Assembly: GCF_000710915.1 (NCBI RefSeq)
Contig: NZ_BAUA01000213.1
Span: forward strand, 1 to 33,087
Direction: 5' to 3'
Length of the DNA: 33,087 nucleotides
From: Nocardia brasiliensis IFM 10847
GTDB lineage: Bacteria; Actinomycetota; Actinomycetes; Mycobacteriales; Mycobacteriaceae
The notes under the pieces are model-generated. The model was not told the origin of the DNA. It saw nothing but the letters and a program-made list of their open reading frames with translations, and did no database searches. Shown piece by piece: positions 21,515 through 29,103 of this stretch. The stretch's first letter is position 1. Each line of letters opens with the position of its first letter. A program made the position numbers and the translations under genes.

Positions 21515-23230
21515 TCACAGTGGCCCTGCCTCCGCCAGTTCGGCTCCGCTGTCGAACGGCGCGTCAGGGTTTTGGCTGCCGGGCATCGGTTTCGGCTTGT
21601 GCTCACCGTCCTCCTCGCGGCGCGCAGGCGGCACACCGGAAGGCAGACCTGGTTGCCCGCTGTTCTCCTCCGCCGCAGGCGCTTTCGGCGCAGGCGCTTC
21701 CTGGTCCGGGGCGGCGGGCGCGGGCTCCTCGGACCGAGGAGCGGCGGCCGGATCCTTGGACTGCGGCACCTCAGCGGCCGGTGGCGGCTGCTCACCCGCG
21801 GGCTGCTCACCCTTCGGCTTGTCGGATGCGGGTTCGTCGGACGGCACGGGCTCCCCTTCGGCTTTCGGCTCGTTCACCGAAAGTACCGGCACCCCATGCT
21901 CATCCAGCTTCAGGCTGAACTCCTGCGGCTTGCCGTCCGCGTCGGACATGGTGAGCTTCAACCCGTCCGCGCCCATCTCGAACTTCAAATGCTTACCGGC
22001 GACATCGAATTCAGCTGCGGGCTGGTCCGGCTTGCCGTCGTTGTCCCGGTCCACCGGCGTGGTCTGCAGACTCGATTGCAGGTTCTCGAGCGCGTCGTCC
22101 ACACCGGTCGCGAGGCTACTGGTCAGCGAACTGAGGCCGGAGGTGACCGCACTGGTGAGCGAAGACGTCAACGGCGACAACGAACTCGTGACCTGGCTGA
22201 GCGAGGCGAGACCGTCCAGTACGGGAATCTTCGTCGTGGTCGGCGCCGTCGTAGCGGGCGTGGTCTCGGCCGGGACAGTGGAAGCAGGCGTCGTGCCCGG
22301 AGTTCCGGGCGTACCCGGCGTACCCGGCGTGCCAGGAGTACCCGGGGTGCCTGGTGTTCCAGGGGTACCGGGTGTTCCCGGCGTGCCAGGAGTACCCGGC
22401 GTTCCAGGGGTACCGGGCGTTCCCGGCGTGCCAGGAGTGCCCGGTGTTCCAGGAGTGCCCGGAGTACCAGTGCCTTTCGGCTGCTCCGTAGGCGCGGGCG
22501 CATCGGCCGGCGCCGGATACTGACCGGTGTCCAACTGCGCGAGCGCATCGGCGAGCTGACCGTAGATGCGGCGCACATCCGAATCCGTCTTCTTGCACAG
22601 CGCCAGGAAGTTGTCGACGGTGCCGTCGACGTGCGGAACGAACGTCTCCTGCAACCACTTCTTGGCGTCTCTGCCGAGCTCGTAGTCGGCGTAGTTCTCG
22701 GCGTTGTAGATGAATTGGTCGATTGCCTTGCGGCCGGTGTTGTCGATATCGGGCTTGTCTTTGTCCCAGTACCGCGCGACGGTCTCCGCTTTGCTCCTCA
22801 CCACGCTGCGCAGGCCGGGCACCGCCGCGGACAGCGTCGACGCGACGGCAATGGCGGTGCCGCGATCGGTCTCGGCCCGGCGGATCTGCTCCGCCAGCAT
22901 GGTGCGTGCGGCATCCCCCGCCACGCCCTGCCACACCGAGGGCAGCGCTGCCAGCTGGACCTGCTGCTTGTGCAGTTCGGTGCCGGCCTCGCCGTTCACT
23001 GTGCTGACCGTGGCGGCGATCTGGCCGAGCGCGTCCAGATCCATCTCACGCTCGGCGTCGAACAGCGCGCAGAGTGTCGAGTATTCGGGCAGATCCGCCC
23101 GCCCGTACCCGAACTTGTCGTGGACAGTGTTGTAGCGCGGCAGATAGCTCTCGAAGTACATCAAACCTTCGGCGCCGTTATCCAGCATCTGCTGGACCGT
23201 CGCGCTGTCGCCGGCCTGGTAATCAACCAT
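21515..23230 (-). CDS. WXG-type secreted protein with Gly-Thr-Pro repeats and acidic proline-rich tail
   Basis: 571 residues in four parts. Residues 1-245 are helical, with a W-x-G turn at 100-102 (SVWQGVAGDAARTML), like WXG100/EspA-type type VII secretion substrates, and no Sec signal. Next come 19 consecutive Gly-Thr-Pro triplets (about 255-312). Then a Ser/Thr/Leu-rich helix-like segment (SLSPLTSSLTSAVTSGLSSL), a calcium-loop-like DRDNDGKPD with the block DVAGKHLKFEMGADGLKL, and an acidic Pro-rich end (SDEPASDKPKGEQPAGEQ, APDQEAPAPKAPAAEE). ATG 23230 has GGGGACGAG upstream. The EspC-like gene lies 50 bases upstream. Inferred: a large surface or secreted protein exported by an ESX system; the substrate machinery itself is not in the window. 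Confidence 0.85.
   Translation of the reverse strand: MVDYQAGDSATVQQMLDNGAEGLMYFESYLPRYNTVHDKFGYGRADLPEYSTLCALFDAEREMDLDALGQIAATVSTVNGEAGTELHKQQVQLAALPSVWQGVAGDAARTMLAEQIRRAETDRGTAIAVASTLSAAVPGLRSVVRSKAETVARYWDKDKPDIDNTGRKAIDQFIYNAENYADYELGRDAKKWLQETFVPHVDGTVDNFLALCKKTDSDVRRIYGQLADALAQLDTGQYPAPADAPAPTEQPKGTGTPGTPGTPGTPGTPGTPGTPGTPGTPGTPGTPGTPGTPGTPGTPGTPGTPGTPGTPGTTPASTVPAETTPATTAPTTTKIPVLDGLASLSQVTSSLSPLTSSLTSAVTSGLSSLTSSLATGVDDALENLQSSLQTTPVDRDNDGKPDQPAAEFDVAGKHLKFEMGADGLKLTMSDADGKPQEFSLKLDEHGVPVLSVNEPKAEGEPVPSDEPASDKPKGEQPAGEQPPPAAEVPQSKDPAAAPRSEEPAPAAPDQEAPAPKAPAAEENSGQPGLPSGVPPARREEDGEHKPKPMPGSQNPDAPFDSGAELAEAGPL
22296..22466 (-). repeat. 9-bp minisatellite, 19 units, encoding (Gly-Thr-Pro)19
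   Basis: Nineteen 9-base units (171 bases) such as CCCGGCGTG, CCAGGAGTA and CCAGGGGTA on the plus strand. Codon choice varies between units, but units recur with a 45-base higher-order period (for example units 8-11 and 13-16), pointing to block duplication. Likely length-variable between strains. Confidence 0.95.
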
Positions 23231-23280
23231 TGGTCACTCGTCCCCGTCGGAGCCGCTGCTGCTCGGCCACCTGCGAACCG

Positions 23281-23598
23281 TCAGGTGAGTTGGACACCGA
23301 CTGCCGTGATCTTGCGTACGTTCGCGTCGTCCACGGTCGCATAGGTGGTCGCGCTGGTGGTGATCTGAGTACCCGTCTTGTCGACGGCCCCCTGCCAGTT
23401 CTGCAACCAGGTCGCGAAGCGCGCCAAACCGTCGTGCACCTTGGCCCCCTCGGCGGCGTAAGACCGGCCTGCCTGCGCCGCGCCGAAATCCTGCCGCCGC
23501 GCGTCGATCACCTTGTTGCCGAGGACCGCCGCCGAGGACTTCAGATTGGCCCCGATCTGTTGCAGCACAGCCGGATCCACCGTGACGCTGCCGCCCAT
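23281..23598 (-). CDS. EspC-family/WXG100-like type VII secretion substrate
   Basis: A 105-residue helical protein. It starts GGSVTVDPAVLQQIGANLK, as in EspC-type (DUF2580) ESX-associated proteins, has a central LQNWQGAVDKTG, with a Trp-Gln-Gly turn, and near the C terminus YATVDD, matching the general secretion signal Y-x-x-x-D/E. ATG 23598 has GAAGGGGG upstream. Known: EspC-type proteins are exported by ESX/type VII systems, often with a larger partner encoded next to them, like EspA. Here the larger neighbour follows after 50 bases. I infer that the pair is co-exported. Confidence 0.85.
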   Translation of the reverse strand: MGGSVTVDPAVLQQIGANLKSSAAVLGNKVIDARRQDFGAAQAGRSYAAEGAKVHDGLARFATWLQNWQGAVDKTGTQITTSATTYATVDDANVRKITAVGVQLT

Positions 23599-23778
23599 CG
23601 TGCCCCCTTCGTCCCCGCGTCGTCCGAACTCGCGCTTCGATACCGTGCCGACGCCGACTGGTGTCCATACCTTCTTCGACGCGGCACTCCGACGTTCGGT
23701 TCCATCGATTCCCGCCGGACGGCGTACGCGGAAATCTAATGGGCGAGCCGGGCCGGGACAACCTGATCCGACCGGGAA

Positions 23779-24087
23779 CTACGACCCGATCTTCCCGTGA
23801 TCCGTGCGCACCCACTCGGACGTGCCGTCGGGATGCCGGTGGAACTCCCAGGCGGCGTAGTCGCCGTCTTTTTCCACCACGGTGACGTGGTCGGCGAGGC
23901 CGTCGTGGTCGTAGTCGGTCCAGACCTGCATCGCCTCCTCACCGGTGGTGGTGATGGTGTCGAGGGTGCCGTCGCCGTCGATGTCCTGGGTGGGGTGATG
24001 CAGTTCGACCGCACCGAGGCCGTCCAGCGATGAGGACGCGTCGATGCCGGGCAGGTCCAGACCCGGCAATTCGCCCGAGGTGATCAT
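23779..24087 (-). CDS. DUF6802-like small protein with calcium-loop motifs
   Basis: A 102-residue acidic protein. Two D-x-D-x-D-G loops, DIDGDGTLD (near 36-44) and DYDHDGLADHVTVVEKDG (near 58-75), resemble EF-hand or dockerin-like calcium sites set between short beta strands (ITTTGEEAMQVWT, DYAAWEFHRHPDGTSEWV). I recall such proteins as DUF6802 in mycobacteria and nocardiae. ATG 24087 has GAGGAG upstream. It lies 180 bases upstream of the EspC-like gene on the same strand; the WXG neighbour carries a similar DRDNDGKPD loop, suggesting a shared calcium-dependent role outside the cell. No signal peptide is visible. Function unknown. Confidence 0.8.
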   Translation of the reverse strand: MITSGELPGLDLPGIDASSSLDGLGAVELHHPTQDIDGDGTLDTITTTGEEAMQVWTDYDHDGLADHVTVVEKDGDYAAWEFHRHPDGTSEWVRTDHGKIGS

Positions 24088-24203
24088 TGCTACTCCTCAG
24101 CAGGACTCGTGGTGTGCGCTGCGTTGGTTTCCGCGATGGTCCGCGAACAACGTCATCGCTCCATACTGACATCCGCGGGAGTCCGACGCAGCCCCCACCG
24201 GCC

Positions 24204-24395
24204 TCACTTCTTCGGCATCAGCAGCCACAACACCAGGTAGATGATGAACTGCGGGCCCGGCAGCAGGCACGAGATCACAAAGAGCAGGCGCACGACGTTG
24301 GCGTTCCAGCCCAGGTATTCGGCGATGCCACCACAGACGCCCGCGATCCACTTGTCGTGGGTCGAGCGGGTGAAACGGCGGGTAGGTGCGGTCAT
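24204..24395 (-). CDS. PspC-domain membrane protein
   Basis: A 63-residue PspC-domain protein. It reads TAPTRRFTRSTHDKWIAGVCGGIAEYLGWNANVVRLLFVISCLLPGPQFIIYLVLWLLMPKK in outline: the conserved AGVCGGIAEYLGW turn, then a hydrophobic segment and the ending LLMPKK, as in stand-alone actinobacterial PspC proteins. ATG 24395 is chosen because GAGGGAAG precedes it and the protein then has the standard length; the longer open frame upstream is the antisense of the repeat leader of the ABC-F gene. Known: PspC domains act at the membrane in envelope stress responses. Its partner here is unknown. Confidence 0.9.
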   Translation of the reverse strand: MTAPTRRFTRSTHDKWIAGVCGGIAEYLGWNANVVRLLFVISCLLPGPQFIIYLVLWLLMPKK

Positions 24396-24564
24396 GGTCT
24401 TCCCTCTCTGGCGGTGTTCTCTTCGACCTCCACTCTGCCGATTCCGGCCCGTCGGCACATCGCTCCGGCGACCGATCCCGACCCTGATTTCCGCACCGCC
24501 CGGCTCAGGGTGCAACCCCGAGAGCACCGATGCGGGCCGCCCGGCCCCCACACGGCAGAATGCA

Positions 24565-24715
24565 GTCGTGAACGAGCGCCACCGAGAACACAGCGTGCCT
24601 GTGCGCGCGACGGAGCCGAGCGCCAGCGAGGCGGAGTCGTGAACGAGCGCCAGCGAGCGAACCGAGAACACAGCGTGCCTGTGCGCGCGACGGAGCCGAG
24701 CGCCAGCGAGGCGGA
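24565..24715 (+). repeat. tandem duplicate element with mini-ORFs ahead of the ABC-F gene
   Basis: Two copies, 24565-24635 and 24636-24715, sharing a 62-base identical block (24581-24642 and 24661-24722, offset 80). Copy 2 has nine extra bases. Each copy starts GTCGTGA, and the ABC-F gene start continues the same GTCGTGA, so the motif occurs three times. The copy ends in GAGGCGGAG, a Shine-Dalgarno-like sequence four bases before the next GTG. Confidence 0.95.
24568..24642 (+). CDS. mini-ORF 1 (24 residues), possible leader peptide
   Basis: GTG 24568 to TGA 24642; starts NERHREHSVPVRATEPSASE after the initiator. Its TGA overlaps the GTG of mini-ORF 2 as GTGA. Translation is inferred only from the overlap pattern. 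Confidence 0.35.
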   Translation: MNERHREHSVPVRATEPSASEAES

Positions 24716-24722
24716 GTCGTGA
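24639..24722 (+). CDS. mini-ORF 2 (27 residues), possible leader peptide
   Basis: GTG 24639 to TGA 24722; nearly the same peptide as mini-ORF 1, with three added residues (QRANREH replaces HREH). GAGGCGGAG lies four bases upstream. Its TGA overlaps the ABC-F GTG (24719) as GTGA, which would couple translation. Confidence 0.35.
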   Translation: MNERQRANREHSVPVRATEPSASEAES

Positions 24723-26383
24723 GTACCACTCTGCACGCACGCGGCCTCTCGGCCGGGCACGGCGAACGTGTCCTCTTCGAGGATCTGGATCTCACCCTGG
24801 CCCCGGGCGACGTGATCGGCTTGGTCGGCGTGAACGGCGCGGGCAAGTCGACGTTGCTGCGCATGCTGGCGGAGCGGCGCACACCCACCGGCAGCATCAC
24901 GGTGAGCCCGCCCGACGCGACCATCGGCTATCTCGCGCAGGAACCCGAGCGGGTGTCCGGTGAGACGGTGCGCCAATTCCTCGGTCGCCGAACCGGAGTC
25001 ACCACCGCACAGCTCGCCATGGACGAGGCCGCCGAACGCCTGGCCGACGGCGGCGACGAGGCGGCGACGACGTATTCGGACGCACTAGAGCGCTGGCTCG
25101 CGCTCGGCGGCGCGGATCTGGAGCAGCGCGCCGACGAGGTGGCGGCCGATCTCGGTTTGACCGTCAGCCTGGCGAACGACCTCGAAACCCCGATGACGGG
25201 CTTGTCGGGCGGCCAGGCCGCGCGGGCGGGGCTGGCGTCGGTGTTGTTGTCGCGCTTCGACATTCTGCTGCTGGACGAGCCGACCAACGATCTGGACCTG
25301 GACGGCCTGGCCCGGCTCGAGCAGTTCGTCGCGGGTGTGCGGGTGCCGCTGGTGGTGATCAGTCATGACCGGGAGTTCTTGGCGCGCACCGTGAATCGGG
25401 TGGTCGAGCTGGATCTGGCACAGCAGCAGGTCGGTTCCTACGACGGCGGCTACGAGGCCTATCTGGCCGAACGCGAGATCGCCCGCAGGCACGCGCGCGA
25501 GGCGTACGACGAGTACGCGGACACCAAGGCGGGCTTGGAAGCGCGGGCGCAGATGCAGCGCAACTGGCTCGAACACGGTGTGCGCAATGCCCGTCGGAAG
25601 GCACGCGATCCCAAGAAGGTCGATTCGGACAAGGCGGGCCGCAAGATGCGCGCCGAATCCACCGAGAAGCAGGCGGCGAAGGCCAGGCAGACGCAACGCC
25701 GGATCGAACGGCTCGACGTGGTCGAGGAGCCGCGCAAGGAGTGGGAGTTGCAGATGACCATCGCGGCCGCGCCGCGCAGCGGCTCGGTGGTGGCGACGCT
25801 GTCCGACGCGACGCTCACCCGGGGCGATTTCACGCTCGGCCCGGTCACCACCCAGGTCGATTGGGCCGACCGGATCGTGTTGACCGGCGCGAACGGGTCC
25901 GGTAAATCCACGCTGCTCGCGTTGTTGCTCGGAAAGATCGAGCCGGACACGGGCAGCGCGACGCTCGGTGCCGGCGTCGAGATCGGCGAGGTGGATCAGG
26001 CCCGCGGCTTGTTCCGCGGCACCGTGTCGCTGGCCGACACGTTCGGCGCGCAGATGCCGGATTGGCCCGACGCCGAAGTCCGCACGCTGCTGGCCAAGTT
26101 CGGTCTGCGCGGCGCACATGCGTTGCGCCCCTGCGAAACTCTTTCGCCCGGTGAACGCACCCGCGCCGCGCTCGCCCTGCTGCAGGCCCGCGGGGTGAAT
26201 CTGCTCGTACTGGACGAGCCGACCAACCACCTGGACCTGCCCGCCATCGAACAGTTGGAGCAGGCGGTCGAATCCTTCACCGGCACACTGCTGCTGGTCA
26301 CGCACGACCGCCGGATGCTCGACACCATCCAGGCGACCCGCCGCTGGCACATGGATTCCGGCAAGCTCACCGAAACCACCTGA
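24719..26383 (+). CDS. ABC-F family ATPase (ribosome-acting, two ABC domains)
   Basis: A 554-residue soluble protein with two nucleotide-binding domains and no membrane span. Domain 1: Walker A GLVGVNGAGKSTLL, signature LSGGQAARAGLA, Walker B ILLLDEPTNDLDLDG. An inter-domain linker rich in Arg/Lys (NWLEHGVRNARRKARDPKK) follows. Domain 2: Walker A LTGANGSGKSTLL, a variant signature LSPGERTRAALA, and LLVLDEPTNHLDLP. Known: ABC-F proteins bind the ribosomal E site, and some protect it from antibiotics; antibiotic-resistance members are often controlled by leader peptides. GTG 24719 follows GAGGCGGAG. It ends nine bases from the converging glmM stop. Confidence 0.95.
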   Translation: MSTTLHARGLSAGHGERVLFEDLDLTLAPGDVIGLVGVNGAGKSTLLRMLAERRTPTGSITVSPPDATIGYLAQEPERVSGETVRQFLGRRTGVTTAQLAMDEAAERLADGGDEAATTYSDALERWLALGGADLEQRADEVAADLGLTVSLANDLETPMTGLSGGQAARAGLASVLLSRFDILLLDEPTNDLDLDGLARLEQFVAGVRVPLVVISHDREFLARTVNRVVELDLAQQQVGSYDGGYEAYLAEREIARRHAREAYDEYADTKAGLEARAQMQRNWLEHGVRNARRKARDPKKVDSDKAGRKMRAESTEKQAAKARQTQRRIERLDVVEEPRKEWELQMTIAAAPRSGSVVATLSDATLTRGDFTLGPVTTQVDWADRIVLTGANGSGKSTLLALLLGKIEPDTGSATLGAGVEIGEVDQARGLFRGTVSLADTFGAQMPDWPDAEVRTLLAKFGLRGAHALRPCETLSPGERTRAALALLQARGVNLLVLDEPTNHLDLPAIEQLEQAVESFTGTLLLVTHDRRMLDTIQATRRWHMDSGKLTETT

Positions 26384-26392
26384 GCGAGCGGG

Positions 26393-27769
26393 TCAGACCG
26401 AGGCGACCCGCTTGGCGAGATCGTCGGCGAGTTGCCTGGCCTGGGCCGGGTCGGTGGCTTCCACCATGACGCGGACCAGCTCCTCGGTTCCGCTGGGGCG
26501 CAGCAGCACTCGGCCGGAGTCGCCGAGAATGCGCTCGGCCTCCTGCACCGCCTCCCGCACCTCCGGCGCCGTCGCGACCAGCGACTTGTCACTGACCGGC
26601 ACGTTCACCAAAACCTGTGGCACGGTGTGCAATACGGCGGCCAGCTCGGCGAGGCTGCGCCGCGTGGTGGCCATCCTGGCCATTAGTTTCAGGCCGGTGA
26701 GAATGCCGTCGCCGGTGGTGCCGAACTGCGGGAAGATCACGTGCCCGGACTGTTCGCCGCCGAGGGTGTAGCCGCCGCGCCGCAGTTCCTCCAGCACGTA
26801 CCGGTCGCCGACCGCGGTGGTGCGCAACGCGATTCCGGCCGCGCGCATCGCGATGTGCAGGCCCAGATTGCTCATCACGGTACCGACCAGGGTCTGCTGT
26901 GCGAGCTCGCCTGCCTCGTGCATGGCCAGTGCGAGCACCGCGAGGATGGCGTCCCCGTCGACGATCCGGCCCGCGGCGTCGACCGCGAGGCAGCGGTCGG
27001 CGTCACCGTCGAGCGCCAAGCCGAGATCGGCCCCGTGCTCGCGCACCGCCTGCTGGACCGAGTCCAAATGCGTTGAACCGCAACCGTCATTGATGTTGAG
27101 GCCGTCGGGTTCGGCGTTGATCGAGATCACCGTCGCCCCGGCCGCGCGGAACGCGGCGGGTCCGACCTCGGACGCGGCGCCGTGCGCGCAGTCGAGCACG
27201 ACGGTCAGCCCGGACAGATCCTGCGCCGTCGCCGCCACCAGATGCTCGACATAGCGCTCGTGCGTACCGGCCAGGCTGTACTGATCGGGCACCGCGGGCC
27301 CGTGATCGCGCGCGCCGACCGCGTTGACCACCCGGCCGATGCTCGCCCCGGTCGGGCGCACCACCAGGTCCTCGGTGATCAGGGCCTCGATCCGGTCCTC
27401 GATCGCGTCGTCGAGCTTGTGCCCGCCCGCGGCGAAAATCTTGATGCCGTTGTCCGGCATGGGGTTGTGCGAGGCGGAGATCATCACGCCGAAGCACGCG
27501 TCGTACAAACCGGTCAGGTACGCGACGGCGGGGGTCGGCAGCACGCCGACCTGGAGCACGTTCACCCCGGTCGCGGTCAGGCCCGCGGTCACCGCGGCCT
27601 CCAGCATCTCCCCGCTGGCCCGGGAATCGCGCCCGAGCACCGCCAGCGGTCGCTGCTTGCCTCGACTCAAGATCTGTGCGGCCGCACCCGAAACTCGCAT
27701 GGCCAGTTCCGGACTCAACGACTCGTTGGCCAGCCCACGGATTCCGTCGGTGCCGAACAAACGTCCCAT
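26393..27769 (-). CDS. glmM: phosphoglucosamine mutase
   Basis: A 458-residue GlmM converting glucosamine-6-phosphate to glucosamine-1-phosphate for UDP-GlcNAc. It starts GRLFGTDGIRGLANESL; the phosphorylated active-site Ser is Ser100 in MISASHNPMPDNGIK; the metal loop is LALDGDADRCLAVDA; the sugar loop is GGEQSGHVI; and the C-terminal phosphate-binding loop is VLLRPSGTEELVRVMVE. All four functional blocks are intact. ATG 27769. It follows rpsI on the same strand after 217 bases that hold two strong hairpins. It would use the product of GlmS encoded about 7 kb downstream. Confidence 0.97.
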   Translation of the reverse strand: MGRLFGTDGIRGLANESLSPELAMRVSGAAAQILSRGKQRPLAVLGRDSRASGEMLEAAVTAGLTATGVNVLQVGVLPTPAVAYLTGLYDACFGVMISASHNPMPDNGIKIFAAGGHKLDDAIEDRIEALITEDLVVRPTGASIGRVVNAVGARDHGPAVPDQYSLAGTHERYVEHLVAATAQDLSGLTVVLDCAHGAASEVGPAAFRAAGATVISINAEPDGLNINDGCGSTHLDSVQQAVREHGADLGLALDGDADRCLAVDAAGRIVDGDAILAVLALAMHEAGELAQQTLVGTVMSNLGLHIAMRAAGIALRTTAVGDRYVLEELRRGGYTLGGEQSGHVIFPQFGTTGDGILTGLKLMARMATTRRSLAELAAVLHTVPQVLVNVPVSDKSLVATAPEVREAVQEAERILGDSGRVLLRPSGTEELVRVMVEATDPAQARQLADDLAKRVASV

Positions 27770-27871
27770 ACCTCAGCCCCTCATCGTGGATCCGCGGCGG
27801 CGCGCGCCGGCGGTCCGGAGACGGCGGCGTACGCGACCGGCGAAGGCGCAGACGCCACACGGTGATACAGC

Positions 27872-27913
27872 ACGAGAGCAGGCAACCAGCCGTTGCTGGA
27901 AGCCTGCTCTCGT
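27872..27913 (-). other. long hairpin in the rpsI-glmM spacer
   Basis: ACGAGAGCAGGC (27872-27883) pairs perfectly with GCCTGCTCTCGT (27902-27913); after an AA/AA internal loop, CCAGC (27886-27890) pairs with GCTGG (27895-27899) around CGTT. Seventeen pairs in all, about 100 bases upstream of the glmM start. No T tract follows. It could be an attenuator, a protein or small-molecule binding leader of glmM, or a processed end of the ribosomal operon. Confidence 0.7.
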
Positions 27914-27939
27914 ACAGCTGCCCGTCGACCGTTGTGCCC

Positions 27940-27961
27940 CCGGCACCTCCAAGGGTGCCGG
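27940..27961 (-). terminator. hairpin 25 bases after the rpsI stop
   Basis: CCGGCACC (27940-27947) pairs with GGTGCCGG (27954-27961) around a six-base loop. Position suggests it ends the rplM-rpsI transcript. It lacks a T tract. Confidence 0.6.
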
Positions 27962-27986
27962 ATGGCGGCGGACGACGAGGCCAAAA

Positions 27987-28498
<512 letters not shown>

Positions 28499-28502
<4 letters not shown>

Positions 28503-28942
28503 TGGGCCACCTGCTTGATCTCGAACGGAATGGGCTGCTGAGCGGCGTGGGGGTGGCTGGGGCCCGCGTAGACCTTCAGCTTGCCCGCGATCGCGTTGCC
28601 GAGCTTGTTCTTCGGGATCATGCCCTTGACGGCCTTCTCCACGAGCCGGTCCGGACGGCTCTCCAACACCTGGCCGACAGTGCGCGACTTGAGGCCGCCC
28701 GGGTGCCCGCTGTGGTGGTGGATCAGCTTGTCCGCCTTCTTGTTGCCGCTGATGGCAACCTTGTCGGCGTTGATGATGATGACGAAATCGCCACCATCGA
28801 AGTTCGGTGCGTAGGTCGGCTTCGTCTTGCCACGCAGCAGATTCGCTGCCTGGACGGCGAGACGGCCGAGCACTACGTCAGTGGCGTCGATGACGTACCA
28901 CTTGCGGGTCACGTCACCAGCCTTGGGGCTGTACGTAGGCAC
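28499..28942 (-). CDS. rplM: 50S ribosomal protein L13
   Basis: A 147-residue L13. It starts PTYSPKAGDVTRKWYVIDATDVVLGRLAVQAANLLRGK, contains VIIINADKVAISGNKKADK and GLKSRTVGQVLESRPDRLVEKAVKGMIPKN, and ends with a short basic/amide-rich tail. GTG 28942 gives the usual length and has GGGAAG in place; the frame is open further upstream but the extension is not L13-like. Coupled to rpsI through GTGA. The promoter should lie within 28943-29100. Confidence 0.97.
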
Positions 28943-29103
28943 AGTGCTTCCCTGTCTGTCGTCGGTGTTGCCGGCCAGGCGTGTGGTCGAACGCTCCCGG
29001 CGGCCGGTGGAGACCCGGGACTCGATTGCACGACCGGTTACCCGGTACGTCCGCACGCCAACGAGCCACGATACCAGTCCGGGCAGGCCGGACCGAAATC
29101 GCG

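Noticed and set aside
22296..22466. CRISPR or intergenic satellite
   Set aside because: The 9-bp units lie inside a coding gene and preserve its frame as Gly-Thr-Pro.
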